Assembly (NCBI GenBank): GCA_002162685.1
Contig: MAAQ01000020.1
Coordinates: forward strand, 248,001-312,000
Origin: Flavobacteriales bacterium 33_180_T64
GTDB lineage: Bacteria > Bacteroidota > Bacteroidia > Flavobacteriales > Flavobacteriaceae
DNA: 64,000 nt
Reading direction: 5' to 3'
Both the position numbers and the translations under genes were made by a program. Within the stretch, counting starts at the first letter, position 1, and each line of letters opens with the position of its first letter. Below the pieces are notes generated by a model that ran no database searches, was not told the origin of the DNA, and was given only the letters and a program-made list of their open reading frames with translations. Of this stretch, positions 24,048-33,906 are shown piece after piece.

Positions 24048-25664
24048 ATGGTAAACCATACAGGTATTACGAAAACGATTGAGTTAGATGCATACGGTAT
24101 TAAAAATGCTAAAATAAGATACCAATTATCTCCAGATGAATTACAAGAGATTACAACCTCAAAAGGCCAAGGTGTAGAAACTGCTTCAGGTACTTTGTCT
24201 GTTAATACAGGAGAATTCACAGGTCGTTCTCCACAAGATAGATTTATAGTTAAGGACGATATTACAAAAGATCGTGTTTGGTGGGGAAATATTAATATCC
24301 CTTTTGAATCTGATAAGTTTCAAAAATTATATGATAAAGTAACAGCTTATCTTTCTGACAAAGAAGTGTTTGTGAGAGATAGTTATGCTTGTGCAGACGA
24401 TGATTACAGATTGAATATTCGTGTGATTAATGAGTACCCTTGGAGTAACATGTTTGCTTACAATATGTTTTTGCGCCCAACAGAAGAAGAGTTAAAGGAT
24501 TTTACACCAGAATGGACCGTTATTAATGCGCCAGGATTTATGGCAGATGCCGAAATTGATGGAACAAGACAGCATAATTTCGCGATTTTAGATTTTACTC
24601 GTAAAGTTGCTTTAATCGGAGGAACAGGATATACAGGTGAAATTAAAAAAGGTATTTTCTCTGCGTTAAATTTTATTCTTCCAGTATTTAAAAACACGCT
24701 ACCTATGCACTGTAGTGCTAATATAGGTGAAGATGGTGATACAGCTATCTTTTTTGGGTTGTCTGGCACAGGTAAGACTACGTTGTCTACTGATGCCGAA
24801 CGTAGTTTAATTGGTGACGATGAGCATGGATGGACTGAAGAGAATTCAGTTTTCAATTTTGAAGGTGGTTGTTATGCTAAAGTAATCAACCTGTCTCAAG
24901 AACAAGAACCTGAAATTTTTGAAGCTATCAAAAAGGGAGCTATTCTTGAAAATGTTATAATAGATGATAAAGGAGAGATTGATTTTGCGGATACTTCTAT
25001 TACTCAAAATACGAGAGTGAGTTATCCAATTTATCATATTGAAAATATTAGAAAACCGTCAATAGGAAACAATCCTAAAAACATATTTTTCTTAACCGCT
25101 GATGCCTTTGGAGTATTGCCTCCAATTTCAAAGCTAACACCAAGCCAAGCTGCGTATCATTTTATTTCAGGGTATACAGCAAAAGTTGCAGGAACAGAAG
25201 CAGGAGTCGTAGAGCCAGTTCCAAGTTTTTCAGCATGCTTTGGAGCTCCTTTTATGCCTTTACATCCAACAAAATATGCTGAAATGTTAAGCAAAAAAAT
25301 GAAAGATTCTGGCGTGAACGTTTGGCTGGTTAATACAGGTTGGTCAGGTGGATCTTATGGTGTTGGAAAGCGTATGAAATTAAAGTATACACGAGCAATG
25401 ATTAATGCTGTATTAAATGGAGATTTAGGTGCGTATTCATATGAAAATTACCATATACACTCAGTGTTTGGTGTTGCTCAACCAAGGTCTTGTCCTGGTG
25501 TGCCAAACGAGGTTTTAAGTCCTAGAACAACATGGAATAATGATGAAGCTTATTATAAAACAGCATTTAAATTAACGAATGCTTTTAGAGAAAACTTTAA
25601 AAAGTTTGAGGACTATGCAAGCGAGGATATTCGTAGAGGAGGACCACAACGTTATTCATTTTAA
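24048..25664 (+). CDS. pckA: Phosphoenolpyruvate carboxykinase (ATP)
   Basis: With the ATG at 24048 the protein has 538 residues, close to the E. coli enzyme (540). It converts oxaloacetate and ATP to phosphoenolpyruvate, CO2 and ADP, the entry step of gluconeogenesis. Visible motifs are the kinase P-loop GLSGTGKTTLS, TGRSPQDRFIV near the start, the metal-binding FSACFGAPF and LVNTGWSGGSYGVGKRM. The track start at TTG 24021 falls inside the promoter -7 element and is rejected. A perfect bidirectional terminator follows. Confidence 0.97.
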   Translation: MVNHTGITKTIELDAYGIKNAKIRYQLSPDELQEITTSKGQGVETASGTLSVNTGEFTGRSPQDRFIVKDDITKDRVWWGNINIPFESDKFQKLYDKVTAYLSDKEVFVRDSYACADDDYRLNIRVINEYPWSNMFAYNMFLRPTEEELKDFTPEWTVINAPGFMADAEIDGTRQHNFAILDFTRKVALIGGTGYTGEIKKGIFSALNFILPVFKNTLPMHCSANIGEDGDTAIFFGLSGTGKTTLSTDAERSLIGDDEHGWTEENSVFNFEGGCYAKVINLSQEQEPEIFEAIKKGAILENVIIDDKGEIDFADTSITQNTRVSYPIYHIENIRKPSIGNNPKNIFFLTADAFGVLPPISKLTPSQAAYHFISGYTAKVAGTEAGVVEPVPSFSACFGAPFMPLHPTKYAEMLSKKMKDSGVNVWLVNTGWSGGSYGVGKRMKLKYTRAMINAVLNGDLGAYSYENYHIHSVFGVAQPRSCPGVPNEVLSPRTTWNNDEAYYKTAFKLTNAFRENFKKFEDYASEDIRRGGPQRYSF

Positions 25665-25688
25665 AAGTAAGTTAAAGACATAACGTAC

Positions 25689-25736
25689 ATCAATAAAAAA
25701 AGCGATTTCATTTTTGAAATCGCTTTTTTTATTGAT
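25689..25736. terminator. Strong bidirectional terminator between pckA and hemD-like gene
   Basis: A perfect 22-bp stem (ATCAATAAAAAAAGCGATTT through CA, then its complement) closes on a TTTT loop, with A- and T-tracts inside the stem. It serves both convergent genes. Confidence 0.92.
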
Positions 25737-25747
25737 GTAAAAGAAAA

Positions 25748-26500
25748 TTACTTCCCTTTATTTATCTTATCTATATATTTTTCTAATGCCATAGTCATTG
25801 AAGGTGTCTCTGGAGTTGGTGCTGCAATATCTACTCTTAATCCATGAGATTCTACCGCTTTAATTGTTGTATTCCCAAATACAGCTATGCGTGTGTCATT
25901 TTGTTTGAATTCTGGAAAATTATGAAATAATGATTCAATACCTGATGGGCTAAAGAATACTAAAATATCGTAAGACACATTTGCTAAATCTGATAAATCA
26001 CTAATTACAGTTTTATAAAAAATAGCTTGTTTCCATTTTACAGTTAAATCATCTAAGATTTTTGGGACTTCAGGTTTTAATTTATCTGTAGTAGGTAATA
26101 AGAAATTTTCGTCTTTATACTTTTTAATCAAAGGGGATAAATCAGCAAAAGTACGTTTACCAACATAGATTTTACGTTTTCTGTAAACGACATATTTTTG
26201 AAGGTAATAAGCAACAGCTTCTGATTGACAAAAATATTTCATCGAATCAGGAACTTTAAAACGCATTTCATCTGCAACTCTAAAGAAATGATCTACAGAG
26301 TTTCTACTTGTAAGTATAATAGCAGTATATAGGGAAAGATCAACTTTTTGTTGTCTTACATCTTTTGCTTCTACACCTTCAACGTGAATAAATGGTCTGA
26401 AATCAATCTTAACCTTTTGTTTTTCTTGAAGATCAAAGTAAGGAGAATTTTCTATTTTAGGCTCTGGTTGAGATACTAAAATTGTTTTCACTTTCGTCAT
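25748..26500 (-). CDS. Uroporphyrinogen-III synthase family protein
   Basis: A 250-residue protein with the two-lobed HemD layout. The N-terminal strand reads TILVSQPEPKIENSPYFDL, the first lobe has AIILTSRNSVDHFFRV, and the second lobe has DILVFFSPSGIESLFHNFP and IAVFGNTTIKAVESHGLRVDIAAPTPETPSM. HemD closes the tetrapyrrole ring in haem synthesis. No other hem genes are adjacent. The pairing with DUF4271, 16 bp upstream on the same strand, is common in Bacteroidota. Some homologues may not be the main HemD. Confidence 0.85.
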   Translation of the reverse strand: MTKVKTILVSQPEPKIENSPYFDLQEKQKVKIDFRPFIHVEGVEAKDVRQQKVDLSLYTAIILTSRNSVDHFFRVADEMRFKVPDSMKYFCQSEAVAYYLQKYVVYRKRKIYVGKRTFADLSPLIKKYKDENFLLPTTDKLKPEVPKILDDLTVKWKQAIFYKTVISDLSDLANVSYDILVFFSPSGIESLFHNFPEFKQNDTRIAVFGNTTIKAVESHGLRVDIAAPTPETPSMTMALEKYIDKINKGK

Positions 26501-26516
26501 ATGCCTTAAAGTGTTT

Positions 26517-27170
26517 TTAAGCGTTGAAATCTTTAATTAACTTATATAAAATCAGATAGGGACCGATTTCGAGTGCGCAAAGATACACAATAAAATAGAA
26601 TAAGTTGTTTAAAAGTAATTTTTGATGATTTTTGAAAGAAGAAATGAATCCTATGAGATTAATTAAAGCAATAAATCCAATGATGATATAAATTATAGTA
26701 TTTGAAGGATTCAAAGCATAGATCAAAATACAATTAATAGGAAAAAGAACTAATCCAGAATAATTTTTGAATGTAGTTTTCTGAAATAAATACGAATCAA
26801 TAAATTCGTCAATATCAAAAAGACTTCCTATTAGACGTTCTAACAATATTTTTATTAGGAATAAAACACCTATACCAAATAATAATTTAAAAAATTGATT
26901 GAGGTTAAATTCAGAAGGACTTACTAGTGTTGAGTAACTAATATACGCAAAAACAGAAACAGAAATAATAAGATTAAAAAAAAGAAGCGCATCAAAACCA
27001 TCAATAAATTTTTGATCTCTAGCATAAATTTTTAGGTATTTAGAATTCCCTATAACTGCTAAGAAATCTTTAAATCTGTGAGTAAACAGGTATTTGGTTA
27101 GCGTTAGACAAACCAACCCTAATACAAGAAATAGTGTAAACCAATCATTAGAAATTACGTCTCTAAGCAT
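26517..27170 (-). CDS. DUF4271 membrane protein
   Basis: A 217-residue polytopic protein with about six hydrophobic segments. The start RDVISNDWFTLFLVLGLVCL and the block YLFTHRFKDFLAVIGNSKYLKIY are typical of DUF4271. It is found next to hemD-like genes across Bacteroidota. No catalytic motif is visible and the function is unknown. It is cotranscribed with the downstream hemD-like gene and divergent from the glycosyltransferase gene. Confidence 0.87.
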   Translation of the reverse strand: MLRDVISNDWFTLFLVLGLVCLTLTKYLFTHRFKDFLAVIGNSKYLKIYARDQKFIDGFDALLFFNLIISVSVFAYISYSTLVSPSEFNLNQFFKLLFGIGVLFLIKILLERLIGSLFDIDEFIDSYLFQKTTFKNYSGLVLFPINCILIYALNPSNTIIYIIIGFIALINLIGFISSFKNHQKLLLNNLFYFIVYLCALEIGPYLILYKLIKDFNA

Positions 27171-27290
27171 ATCGCAAAATTAGTAAGAATATTTGACGAT
27201 TAAGTATGTAATAATTTACATCTTGAAATCTTAATTATAAGATTAACAATGTTTATGATTTTAACACTTAGTTTTAAATGATAAAACACT

Positions 27291-27298
27291 TACTTTTG
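27291..27298 (+). promoter_or_regulatory. -7 promoter element of the DPM1-like gene operon
   Basis: TACTTTTG matches TAnnTTTG and lies 37 bp before the start codon. The -33 region is A/T rich with no clean TTTG. Confidence 0.5.
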
Positions 27299-27334
27299 TC
27301 GTCGACAAACAATCAAAAGCTAACTTAAGACTAC

Positions 27335-28057
27335 ATGCAAGATGCCATTGTCATCATACCAACCTTTAATGAAATAGAAAACATTGAGGTTATTATAAGA
27401 GCAGTTTTTGCTCAAGATAAAGTATTTCATATTTTGGTTGTAGATGATAATTCTCCAGATGGAACAGGAGAAAAAGTAAAAACACTTCAAGTTGAGTTTG
27501 CAAATCAACTTCATTTATTATCAAGGGCAGATAAAACAGGACTTGGCACTGCTTATATAGAAGGGTTTAAGTGGTCATTACAAAGAGATTATGACTATAT
27601 TTTTGAAATGGATGCCGATTTTTCTCATAATCCAGACGATCTTATTCATCTTTTTAATGCCTGTGCAATTGAAGGAGCCGATCTTTCAATAGGCTCTAGA
27701 TATGTAGACGGTGTAAATGTTGTGAATTGGCCTATGAGTAGAGTATTGTTGTCATATGGTGCTTCAAAATATGTGAGATTTATAACTCGAATGAAAATTT
27801 GTGATACTACTGCTGGATTTGTTTGTTATAAACGAAACGTTTTAGAAACTATTGACTTAGATAAAATTAAGTTTGTAGGTTATGCTTTTCAAATTGAAAT
27901 GAAATTTAAAGCGTATCTAAAAAAATTCAAAATAATTGAAGTTCCAGTTATCTTTACTGATAGAACTAAAGGGAAATCAAAAATGAGTGGAGGCATTATT
28001 TCCGAAGCAATTTTTGGAGTTATTAATATGAAGTTTAAAAGTTTATTTAATAAATAA
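27335..28057 (+). CDS. Polyprenol-phosphate mannosyl/glycosyltransferase, DPM1-like
   Basis: A 240-residue family 2 glycosyltransferase. It has the nucleotide-sugar fold start AIVIIPTFNEIENIEVII, VVDDNSPDGTGEKV and the metal-binding region FEMDADFSHNPDDL. The close match to dolichol/polyprenol monophosphomannose synthases (IGSRYVDGVNV, TAGFVCYKRNVLE, FTDRTKGKSKMSGGII) suggests it loads a sugar onto a polyprenyl phosphate at the inner membrane. It lacks a C-terminal membrane domain. It is followed 1 bp later by dihydroorotase in one operon. Confidence 0.92.
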   Translation: MQDAIVIIPTFNEIENIEVIIRAVFAQDKVFHILVVDDNSPDGTGEKVKTLQVEFANQLHLLSRADKTGLGTAYIEGFKWSLQRDYDYIFEMDADFSHNPDDLIHLFNACAIEGADLSIGSRYVDGVNVVNWPMSRVLLSYGASKYVRFITRMKICDTTAGFVCYKRNVLETIDLDKIKFVGYAFQIEMKFKAYLKKFKIIEVPVIFTDRTKGKSKMSGGIISEAIFGVINMKFKSLFNK

Positions 28058-28058
28058 A

Positions 28059-29405
28059 ATGCGGAATAAAACCATACTGATCAAGAATGCTAAAATTGTA
28101 AATGAAGGAAAGGTTACTGAAGGCGATATTTTAATTGAAGGCGAATTTATAAAGGAGATAGCAGATTCTATAAGCTCTAAGTCAGCTGATGATATTATTA
28201 TTGATGCTGAAGATAATTATGTATTCCCAGGAGCTATAGATGATCAAGTTCATTTTAGAGAGCCTGGATTAACTCATAAAGCTAATATAGAGACCGAATC
28301 AAAAGCAGCTCTTGCTGGTGGGATTACGTCTTTTATAGAAATGCCAAATACTAATCCGCAAACCACAACAGTAGAGAAGTTAGAAGAAAAATTTGAAATA
28401 GCTTCAAATACGTCTTATGCCAACTATTCATTTATGTTTGGTGGAACCAACGATAATTTAGATGAGATTTTAAAAGTAGATCCCAAAACAGTAGCTGGAT
28501 TAAAATTGTTTTTAGGGTCTTCTACAGGAAATATGTTGGTCGATGATCCTAAAGTGATCGAGAAAATTTTTAGTAGTACCGATATGGTTATTTCTGTTCA
28601 TTGTGAAGATGAAGCTACTATTAGAAAAAATTTGCAAGCCCATATTGATGAGTTTGGAGAAGATATTCCTATTGAAAAGCATCCAGTTATAAGAAGTGAA
28701 GAAGCTTGTTATTTGTCGTCATCTAAAGCTATAGAACTTGCAAAAAAAACAGGTGCTAGATTACATGTATTTCATTTGTCGACAGGAAAAGAGACCAATT
28801 TATTCAGTAATAAAATTCCATTAAAAGATAAAAAAATTACAGCTGAGGTTTGTGTACATCATCTTTGGTTTAGTGATGAAGATTACCAAAAAAAAGGAAC
28901 CCATATTAAATGGAATCCTGCAGTAAAAACAGCAAAAGATAGAGATCAACTATGGAAAGCACTATTAGATGATAGAATTGATGTTATTGCAACAGACCAT
29001 GCGCCACACACTCTAGAAGAAAAGAATAATAGTTATACTAAAGCGCCTTCAGGAGGTCCTTTAGTACAACATGCTTTAGTGGCAATGATAGAAATGTATC
29101 ATAAAGAGAAAATATCACTGCCTAAAATTGCTGAAAAAATGGCGCATAATCCTGCAATTTTATTTCAGGTTGAAAAACGAGGTTATATTAAAGAAGGTTA
29201 TTTTGCCGATTTAGTTATTGTAGATATAAACAATCCTTGGTCTGTGAAAAAAGAAAATATCTTGTATAAGTGTGGCTGGTCACCTTTTGAAGGTAATACC
29301 TTTAAATCGCGAGTGACGCATACGTTTTTAAATGGAACACTAGTGTATAATAATTTTAAAGTTTTAGATGTTAAAGCAGCTAAGCGATTAACTTTTAATA
29401 GATGA
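28059..29405 (+). CDS. pyrC: Dihydroorotase
   Basis: A 448-residue amidohydrolase that cyclises carbamoyl-aspartate to dihydroorotate in pyrimidine synthesis. The metal-binding blocks are DDQVHFREPGLTHKANIETES, ISVHCEDE, LHVFHLSTG and ATDHAPHTLEEKN. These match the class I / Bacteroidota dihydroorotase rather than allantoinase, though the two are hard to separate by eye. It starts 1 bp after the glycosyltransferase stop and overlaps the DUF4296 gene by ATGA. Confidence 0.92.
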   Translation: MRNKTILIKNAKIVNEGKVTEGDILIEGEFIKEIADSISSKSADDIIIDAEDNYVFPGAIDDQVHFREPGLTHKANIETESKAALAGGITSFIEMPNTNPQTTTVEKLEEKFEIASNTSYANYSFMFGGTNDNLDEILKVDPKTVAGLKLFLGSSTGNMLVDDPKVIEKIFSSTDMVISVHCEDEATIRKNLQAHIDEFGEDIPIEKHPVIRSEEACYLSSSKAIELAKKTGARLHVFHLSTGKETNLFSNKIPLKDKKITAEVCVHHLWFSDEDYQKKGTHIKWNPAVKTAKDRDQLWKALLDDRIDVIATDHAPHTLEEKNNSYTKAPSGGPLVQHALVAMIEMYHKEKISLPKIAEKMAHNPAILFQVEKRGYIKEGYFADLVIVDINNPWSVKKENILYKCGWSPFEGNTFKSRVTHTFLNGTLVYNNFKVLDVKAAKRLTFNR

Positions 29406-29845
29406 GAAGTTTTGTAATTCTTTTAATTGTCATTTCCTTTATAGGTTGTAATTCTTTTAATAAACCAGAAAAGCCAGAGAATCTTATCTCAAAAGATAAA
29501 ATGGTAGATATTATGTATGAAGTGTTTATTTTAAATGCAGCTAAAGGCGCAAATAAAAGTAAATTAGAAAATAAAGGAATCTATCCCCAAGACTATATTT
29601 TTGAAAAATATAAAATAGACAGTTTGCAGTTTGCTATGAGTAATGAGTATTATGGGTTTTATGTTGAAGACTATGAGTCTATTATTGGTGAAGTAGAAAA
29701 ACGAATTGAAAAGGATAAAGATAAGTATCAAGAACTTATTGATGAAGCGGCAAAAGAAAGAACACGAAAGAAAGATTCTATTAAACAGTTAAGCGATTCA
29801 CTAAGAGTGATTGGTAGCAATAAAAAATCTAGAAAAAGAAGTTAA
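29402..29845 (+). CDS. DUF4296 lipoprotein
   Basis: A 147-residue protein. The signal MRSFVILLIVISFIGC gives lipidated Cys16. The DUF4296 domain follows: ISKDKMVDIMYEVFILNAAKG, then GIYPQDYIFEKYKIDSLQFAMSN and YYGFYVEDYESII. It ends with a long Lys/Glu/Arg-rich helix, probably a coiled coil. It overlaps pyrC by 4 bp (ATGA), so translation is coupled. The function is unknown; the location is probably the outer or inner membrane facing the periplasm. Confidence 0.88.
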   Translation: MRSFVILLIVISFIGCNSFNKPEKPENLISKDKMVDIMYEVFILNAAKGANKSKLENKGIYPQDYIFEKYKIDSLQFAMSNEYYGFYVEDYESIIGEVEKRIEKDKDKYQELIDEAAKERTRKKDSIKQLSDSLRVIGSNKKSRKRS

Positions 29846-29853
29846 AAAGACTG

Positions 29854-30867
29854 TTAGATGTCTTTTAGATAATACGTAGCTACTTCGGAAATAGAGTCAT
29901 CTATTGTTTTAAATTCAAAATTTAAATCTGTTTTTATTTTAGAATTGTCATAGATGGTTTTACTCGTAATAGATTTGGCTGTTTGTTTAGATAGTCTTCT
30001 TCTTTTTTTAAAGAGTTTATGGCTTAACCAATCTAATCTCCATATAATAGATAATAAAAATGGAGTTGCTACTTTTAGTGCTGGTTTTGAGTTTAAAGCT
30101 TGTGCTGTTTTATATTGAAAGACCTTAAAGCTTAAATTTTCTGAAGAAATAATATAACGCTCATTTTTGATAGGACTAGACATAAGTTTTATCATGATAT
30201 CACAAAGATCCCATACATCAACATAAGTCGAAGTTCCTTTAGGGTAATATTTTAGCCCTTTATGAATTTGTCTGAAAAGATTACCACTTCCGCCACTGTT
30301 CCAAAATCCCGGGCCTAAAATAATTCCAGGATTTACTATTACCGTATTAACACCTTCTTGAGTTCCTCTCCAAACTTCCAATTCGGCACCATATTTTGTA
30401 ATCGCATACACACTATGATCTAATTCAGGGTTCCATTCTGTTTGTTCTGTGATAAGCGTATCTGCATTTGGCTCATGACCTATAGCCGCAATAGAGCTTA
30501 CATAACATAGTTTTTTAATGTTATTAGAGATGCAAAGATTGACAATGTTAGCGGTTCCTTTTATATTTATATTACGAAGTTCATGATATTTATCGGGCTC
30601 AAAACTTACAAATGCAGCACAATGATACACCTGTGTAATGTTTATAAAAGCACTTTCTAAAGCAGGAACATCATTAATATTCGCTTCAATCCATTCAATT
30701 TTATTATATAGGAACTCAACATCATCTGTATAATAGGCAAAAACTTTTTTTACAGACTCGAGTTTATGCGCCCTTCTATAAATTGCTCTAACAGTCTCAT
30801 TATTATTCACCAATTTGAATAATAAATGAGAACCAACTAATCCTGTGCCACCTGTAATGAGTATCAT
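29854..30867 (-). CDS. NAD-dependent epimerase/dehydratase family protein
   Basis: A 337-residue extended short-chain dehydrogenase. The Rossmann motif is ILITGGTGLVGSHLLFKLV, and the catalytic YxxxK is in YAITKYGAELEVWR. SSIAAIGHEP contributes the serine. The substrate part (PGIILGPGFWNSGGSGNLF) resembles sterol- or dihydroflavonol-reductase-like members rather than sugar epimerases. It is cytosolic. It is convergent with the DUF4296 gene (8 bp gap) and divergent from tyrS. The substrate is unknown. Confidence 0.9.
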   Translation of the reverse strand: MILITGGTGLVGSHLLFKLVNNNETVRAIYRRAHKLESVKKVFAYYTDDVEFLYNKIEWIEANINDVPALESAFINITQVYHCAAFVSFEPDKYHELRNINIKGTANIVNLCISNNIKKLCYVSSIAAIGHEPNADTLITEQTEWNPELDHSVYAITKYGAELEVWRGTQEGVNTVIVNPGIILGPGFWNSGGSGNLFRQIHKGLKYYPKGTSTYVDVWDLCDIMIKLMSSPIKNERYIISSENLSFKVFQYKTAQALNSKPALKVATPFLLSIIWRLDWLSHKLFKKRRRLSKQTAKSITSKTIYDNSKIKTDLNFEFKTIDDSISEVATYYLKDI

Positions 30868-30920
30868 ATTGTAAAATTAGTCTTTTTTCTAATTGTCTTT
30901 TGTCTTTTAAGGTATAAATC

Positions 30921-30928
30921 TATCTTTG
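30921..30928 (+). promoter_or_regulatory. -7 promoter element of tyrS
   Basis: TATCTTTG matches TAnnTTTG exactly. The TTG used by the ORF track (30926) lies inside it, so translation must start further down, at ATG 30953. Confidence 0.65.
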
Positions 30929-30952
30929 CCAAAGATTACTAATATATTTATT

Positions 30953-32245
30953 ATGATAAAGAATTTTGTAGAAGAATTGAAATGGAGAGGTATGATTCAC
31001 GATACTATGCCAGGAGCCGAAGAACATTTAATGGAAGCGATGCGATCTGCATATGTTGGTTTTGATCCTACAGCAGACTCTCTTCATATAGGTAATTTGG
31101 TTCCTATTATGCTATTAGCACATTATCAACGTTGTGGTCATAAGCCATTTGCTTTGGTAGGAGGAGCTACAGGAATGATTGGTGATCCTTCAGGGAAATC
31201 TAATGAGCGTAATTTATTAGATGAAAAAACACTACGTCATAATCAAGAAGCAATTAAAAAGCAATTATCACATTTTTTAGATTTTGAAAGTGATGCAGCT
31301 AATGCTGCGGTTTTAGTAAATAATTACGATTGGATGAAAGAATTCTCATTCTTAGAATTTATTCGTGATGTAGGTAAGCATGTTACTGTAAATTATATGA
31401 TGGCTAAAGACTCTGTGAAGAATAGAATTTCTTCAGAATCTACCGATGGCATGTCTTTCACAGAATTCACTTACCAACTTGTACAAGGATATGATTTTCT
31501 TCATTTATATAGAGCACATAACTGTAGCATCCAAATGGGAGGAAGTGATCAATGGGGAAATATTACTACTGGAACAGAATTAATTAGACGTATAGCTCAA
31601 GGAAAAGGATTTGCAATTACATGCCCTTTAATTACCAAAAGTGATGGTTCAAAATTTGGAAAATCTGAAGGCGGAAATATATGGTTAGATGCGAATAGAA
31701 CATCGCCTTATAAATTTTACCAGTACTGGTTAAATTCTAGTGATGAAGATGCCGAAAAGTATATTAATATTTTTACATTTTTAACTAAAGAAGAGATTAC
31801 AACAATTATAAAAGAACATCAAGATGCGCCTCACCAACGTCAACTTCAAAAGCGTTTAGCTGAAGAAATCACAACAATGGTGCATTCAAAATCTGATTTT
31901 GAAAATGCTGAAAAAGCCTCAAATATTTTGTTTAGCAAAACGTTTAAGGCAGATATAAATACACTTGACGAAAAGACATTTTTAGATGTGTTTGAAGGGG
32001 TGCCTCAAGCTGAAATTTCTAAAGAGGAACTTTCAGAATTAGATATGATTGGAGCTTTAGCAGCTAAGACTAATTTTTTAGCCTCTAATAGTGAAGCACG
32101 TCGTGCTTTAAAAGAAAATGCCGTATCTGTAAATAAAGAAAAGGTTAAAGAAAACTATCAGTTATCAATTGAAGATTTAATTAATGATAAATATATCATA
32201 CTAAATAAAGGAAAGAAAAACACATACATTATTAAAGTATCGTAA
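30953..32245 (+). CDS. tyrS: Tyrosine-tRNA ligase
   Basis: With ATG 30953 the protein has 430 residues. It starts [20 protein letters not shown], the usual TyrRS N-terminus; the track start is inside the promoter. The HIGH signature is [12 protein letters not shown] and the KMSKS loop is [11 protein letters not shown]. Tyrosine-binding residues are in [12 protein letters not shown] and [14 protein letters not shown]. The C-terminal S4-like RNA-binding domain (about 360-430) is complete. It charges tRNA-Tyr. It is followed by a clear terminator. Confidence 0.97.
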   Translation: MIKNFVEELKWRGMIHDTMPGAEEHLMEAMRSAYVGFDPTADSLHIGNLVPIMLLAHYQRCGHKPFALVGGATGMIGDPSGKSNERNLLDEKTLRHNQEAIKKQLSHFLDFESDAANAAVLVNNYDWMKEFSFLEFIRDVGKHVTVNYMMAKDSVKNRISSESTDGMSFTEFTYQLVQGYDFLHLYRAHNCSIQMGGSDQWGNITTGTELIRRIAQGKGFAITCPLITKSDGSKFGKSEGGNIWLDANRTSPYKFYQYWLNSSDEDAEKYINIFTFLTKEEITTIIKEHQDAPHQRQLQKRLAEEITTMVHSKSDFENAEKASNILFSKTFKADINTLDEKTFLDVFEGVPQAEISKEELSELDMIGALAAKTNFLASNSEARRALKENAVSVNKEKVKENYQLSIEDLINDKYIILNKGKKNTYIIKVS

Positions 32246-32291
32246 ACGCGGTTAAGAAATTTAGGAACGAAACTTCATTAAGTTTAAAAAG

Positions 32292-32319
32292 AAAAACGCC
32301 TGATAAAAATCAGGCGTTT
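32292..32319 (+). terminator. Terminator after tyrS
   Basis: AAACGCCTGAT pairs with ATCAGGCGTTT around a four-base A loop. The T-run after it is short (TTTAA), but the stem is strong and A-flanked. Confidence 0.75.
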
Positions 32320-32372
32320 AACATTAACCAATCAACTATTATTAAAGTAATATTTTCTTTTTCATAGAATTT

Positions 32373-32822
32373 TCATTCTAATTTTATTACTTCCCAGTTT
32401 TTGTCGGCTTTTTTTTGCAAACCTTTCACATTATTTTTTCCCCATTTATTTAAGGTGTTATTTCCCCAAGAATTATAGAATAAATAGAGTTTCTCATCTC
32501 TAATTTCAAAAGTTGTAGGGTTGATGTCTATTTTTTTAGAATTTATAGCAATGGCATAAGCGCAATACCCTCCATATTGTGGTATGTATTTTTTAGGATT
32601 GCTTTTAAAAATATTGAAGTTCTTTTCTGATGAAAATTTAAATTTCACGTCATCATATGTCACTGTGAATGCTTTTTTTCCTTCAATAGCTTTATTGTCA
32701 AAGTAAGCGACAACATCATACCCTTTAGCAACGTACCCTTTTTTAGTGTTGTAATCAATAGATTGTGCCCATGTATTTAGTGTTCCAAATAAAAGCAGAA
32801 CAGCCAATAATTTTATTCTCAT
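32373..32822 (-). CDS. Exported YHS-domain protein
   Basis: A 149-residue protein with a signal peptide (MRIKLLAVLLLFGTLNTWAQ). The YHS domain starts GYDVVAYFDNKAIEGKKAF and continues YDDVKFKFSSEKNFNIFKSNPKKYIPQYGGYCAYA, close to periplasmic YHS proteins seen in many Bacteroidota. The single Cys in GGYCAYA and nearby aromatic residues are conserved; such domains may bind metal. It is periplasmic or secreted. It lies 30 bp downstream of the LuxE-like gene on the same strand, but a shared job is not evident. Confidence 0.87.
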   Translation of the reverse strand: MRIKLLAVLLLFGTLNTWAQSIDYNTKKGYVAKGYDVVAYFDNKAIEGKKAFTVTYDDVKFKFSSEKNFNIFKSNPKKYIPQYGGYCAYAIAINSKKIDINPTTFEIRDEKLYLFYNSWGNNTLNKWGKNNVKGLQKKADKNWEVIKLE

Positions 32823-32852
32823 AAAATGGTAGTCGGAAAAAGCATAAAAAGT

Positions 32853-33833
32853 TTACAAGACCATTAAATTACAACCTCTAATATCACTAGAATCAAATCG
32901 ACCAATAATTTCGAAACTATGATCATTATATACACGACCTAAATCTTGAGTTGCAATAAAAGAACACGAATTAATATTAGAGAGGTCAATGACGTTAATG
33001 CCACCAGTTTTTTGTGTTTTTTGAAGCGTAAGCGCATCTTCAGGATCACGTGTTAGAATACGCATCCAGCTTGGGCATTCAAATCGTCCGTTGCCTTTCG
33101 AATAAGCTTGACTTAATAATTCAGTCATTCCATATTCGCTATGAATATGCGACACACCGAAACCTGTTTTTAAAATAGAATGAAGTTCATCTCTTACCAA
33201 TTCTTTTCTACGGCCTTTCATTCCACCAGTTTCCATTACAATGGTGTTTTTTAGATGAAATTGATGTTGTTCAATCATATCCAATAAAGCAAAAGAAACA
33301 CCTATTAATAGTACTTTTTTTTCTTGAGCATCTAGAGTGATTAGTTGTGTCTTGAGTTCATCAATATTGTTGAGGTAAAACCCGCTTTCAGGATGATTAG
33401 ATTGCTGTATCATATCATTTGCCATATAGATTAATGACGAGCCTTTTCGTTCTAAGTAATTAGGTAAAAGCGCTAGAATAACATAATCACTAATAGTTCC
33501 GTAGAATGTTTTAAAACCTTTACGAAAGCTTTTTTCATAAATAGAGACATCGGTAACATAATGTTTGCTAGTTATGGATCCCGTTGTGCCACTACTTGAA
33601 AAAGTGTTTTCAATTTGAGCTTTAGAGCTTAATATTTGGTGGCTTTTAAAAAATTGAATTGGAAGGAAGGGAATATCTTCTACTTTGTTAACAGTACTTG
33701 GGTGTTTATAGAGTAAATCACAAAATGAACGGTATACAGTATTAGTATCAAACTGAAATTTAAAAACATCTAAAGCTAAGCTGTTGAAAGCGTCTTCTGA
33801 AGCGATTGAAAAAATATCCTGTGTGTTTATCAT
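32853..33833 (-). CDS. LuxE-like acyl-protein synthetase
   Basis: A 326-residue member of the LuxE/phenylacetate-CoA ligase superfamily. The adenylation-type loop is SSSGTTGSITSKHYV at about residues 90-104, followed by LPNYLERKGSSLIYMAND and METGGMKGRRKELVRDELH. SEYGMTELLSQAYS supplies the other adenylate-binding block. LuxE activates fatty acids, but this is not a luciferase locus. Bacteroidota homologues often sit near surface polysaccharide or lipid genes, and the acyl substrate here is unknown. Confidence 0.87.
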   Translation of the reverse strand: MINTQDIFSIASEDAFNSLALDVFKFQFDTNTVYRSFCDLLYKHPSTVNKVEDIPFLPIQFFKSHQILSSKAQIENTFSSSGTTGSITSKHYVTDVSIYEKSFRKGFKTFYGTISDYVILALLPNYLERKGSSLIYMANDMIQQSNHPESGFYLNNIDELKTQLITLDAQEKKVLLIGVSFALLDMIEQHQFHLKNTIVMETGGMKGRRKELVRDELHSILKTGFGVSHIHSEYGMTELLSQAYSKGNGRFECPSWMRILTRDPEDALTLQKTQKTGGINVIDLSNINSCSFIATQDLGRVYNDHSFEIIGRFDSSDIRGCNLMVL

Positions 33834-33856
33834 CTATGCAAAAATATGCAAAAACA

Positions 33857-33885
33857 AAAAGCGTTGCCAAAATGACAACGCTTTT
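33857..33885 (-). terminator. Terminator after the T9SS lamin-tail gene
   Basis: AAAAGCGTTG pairs with CAACGCTTTT. On the minus strand it is followed by TTTTTGTTTTT, so it ends the T9SS transcript just before the LuxE-like gene. Confidence 0.8.
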
Positions 33886-33906
33886 AAAGTTATTTATAAT
33901 AACGAT

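Noticed and set aside
30926-30952. TTG start of tyrS from the ORF track
   Set aside because: The TTG is inside the TATCTTTG promoter element; ATG 30953 gives the usual TyrRS start.
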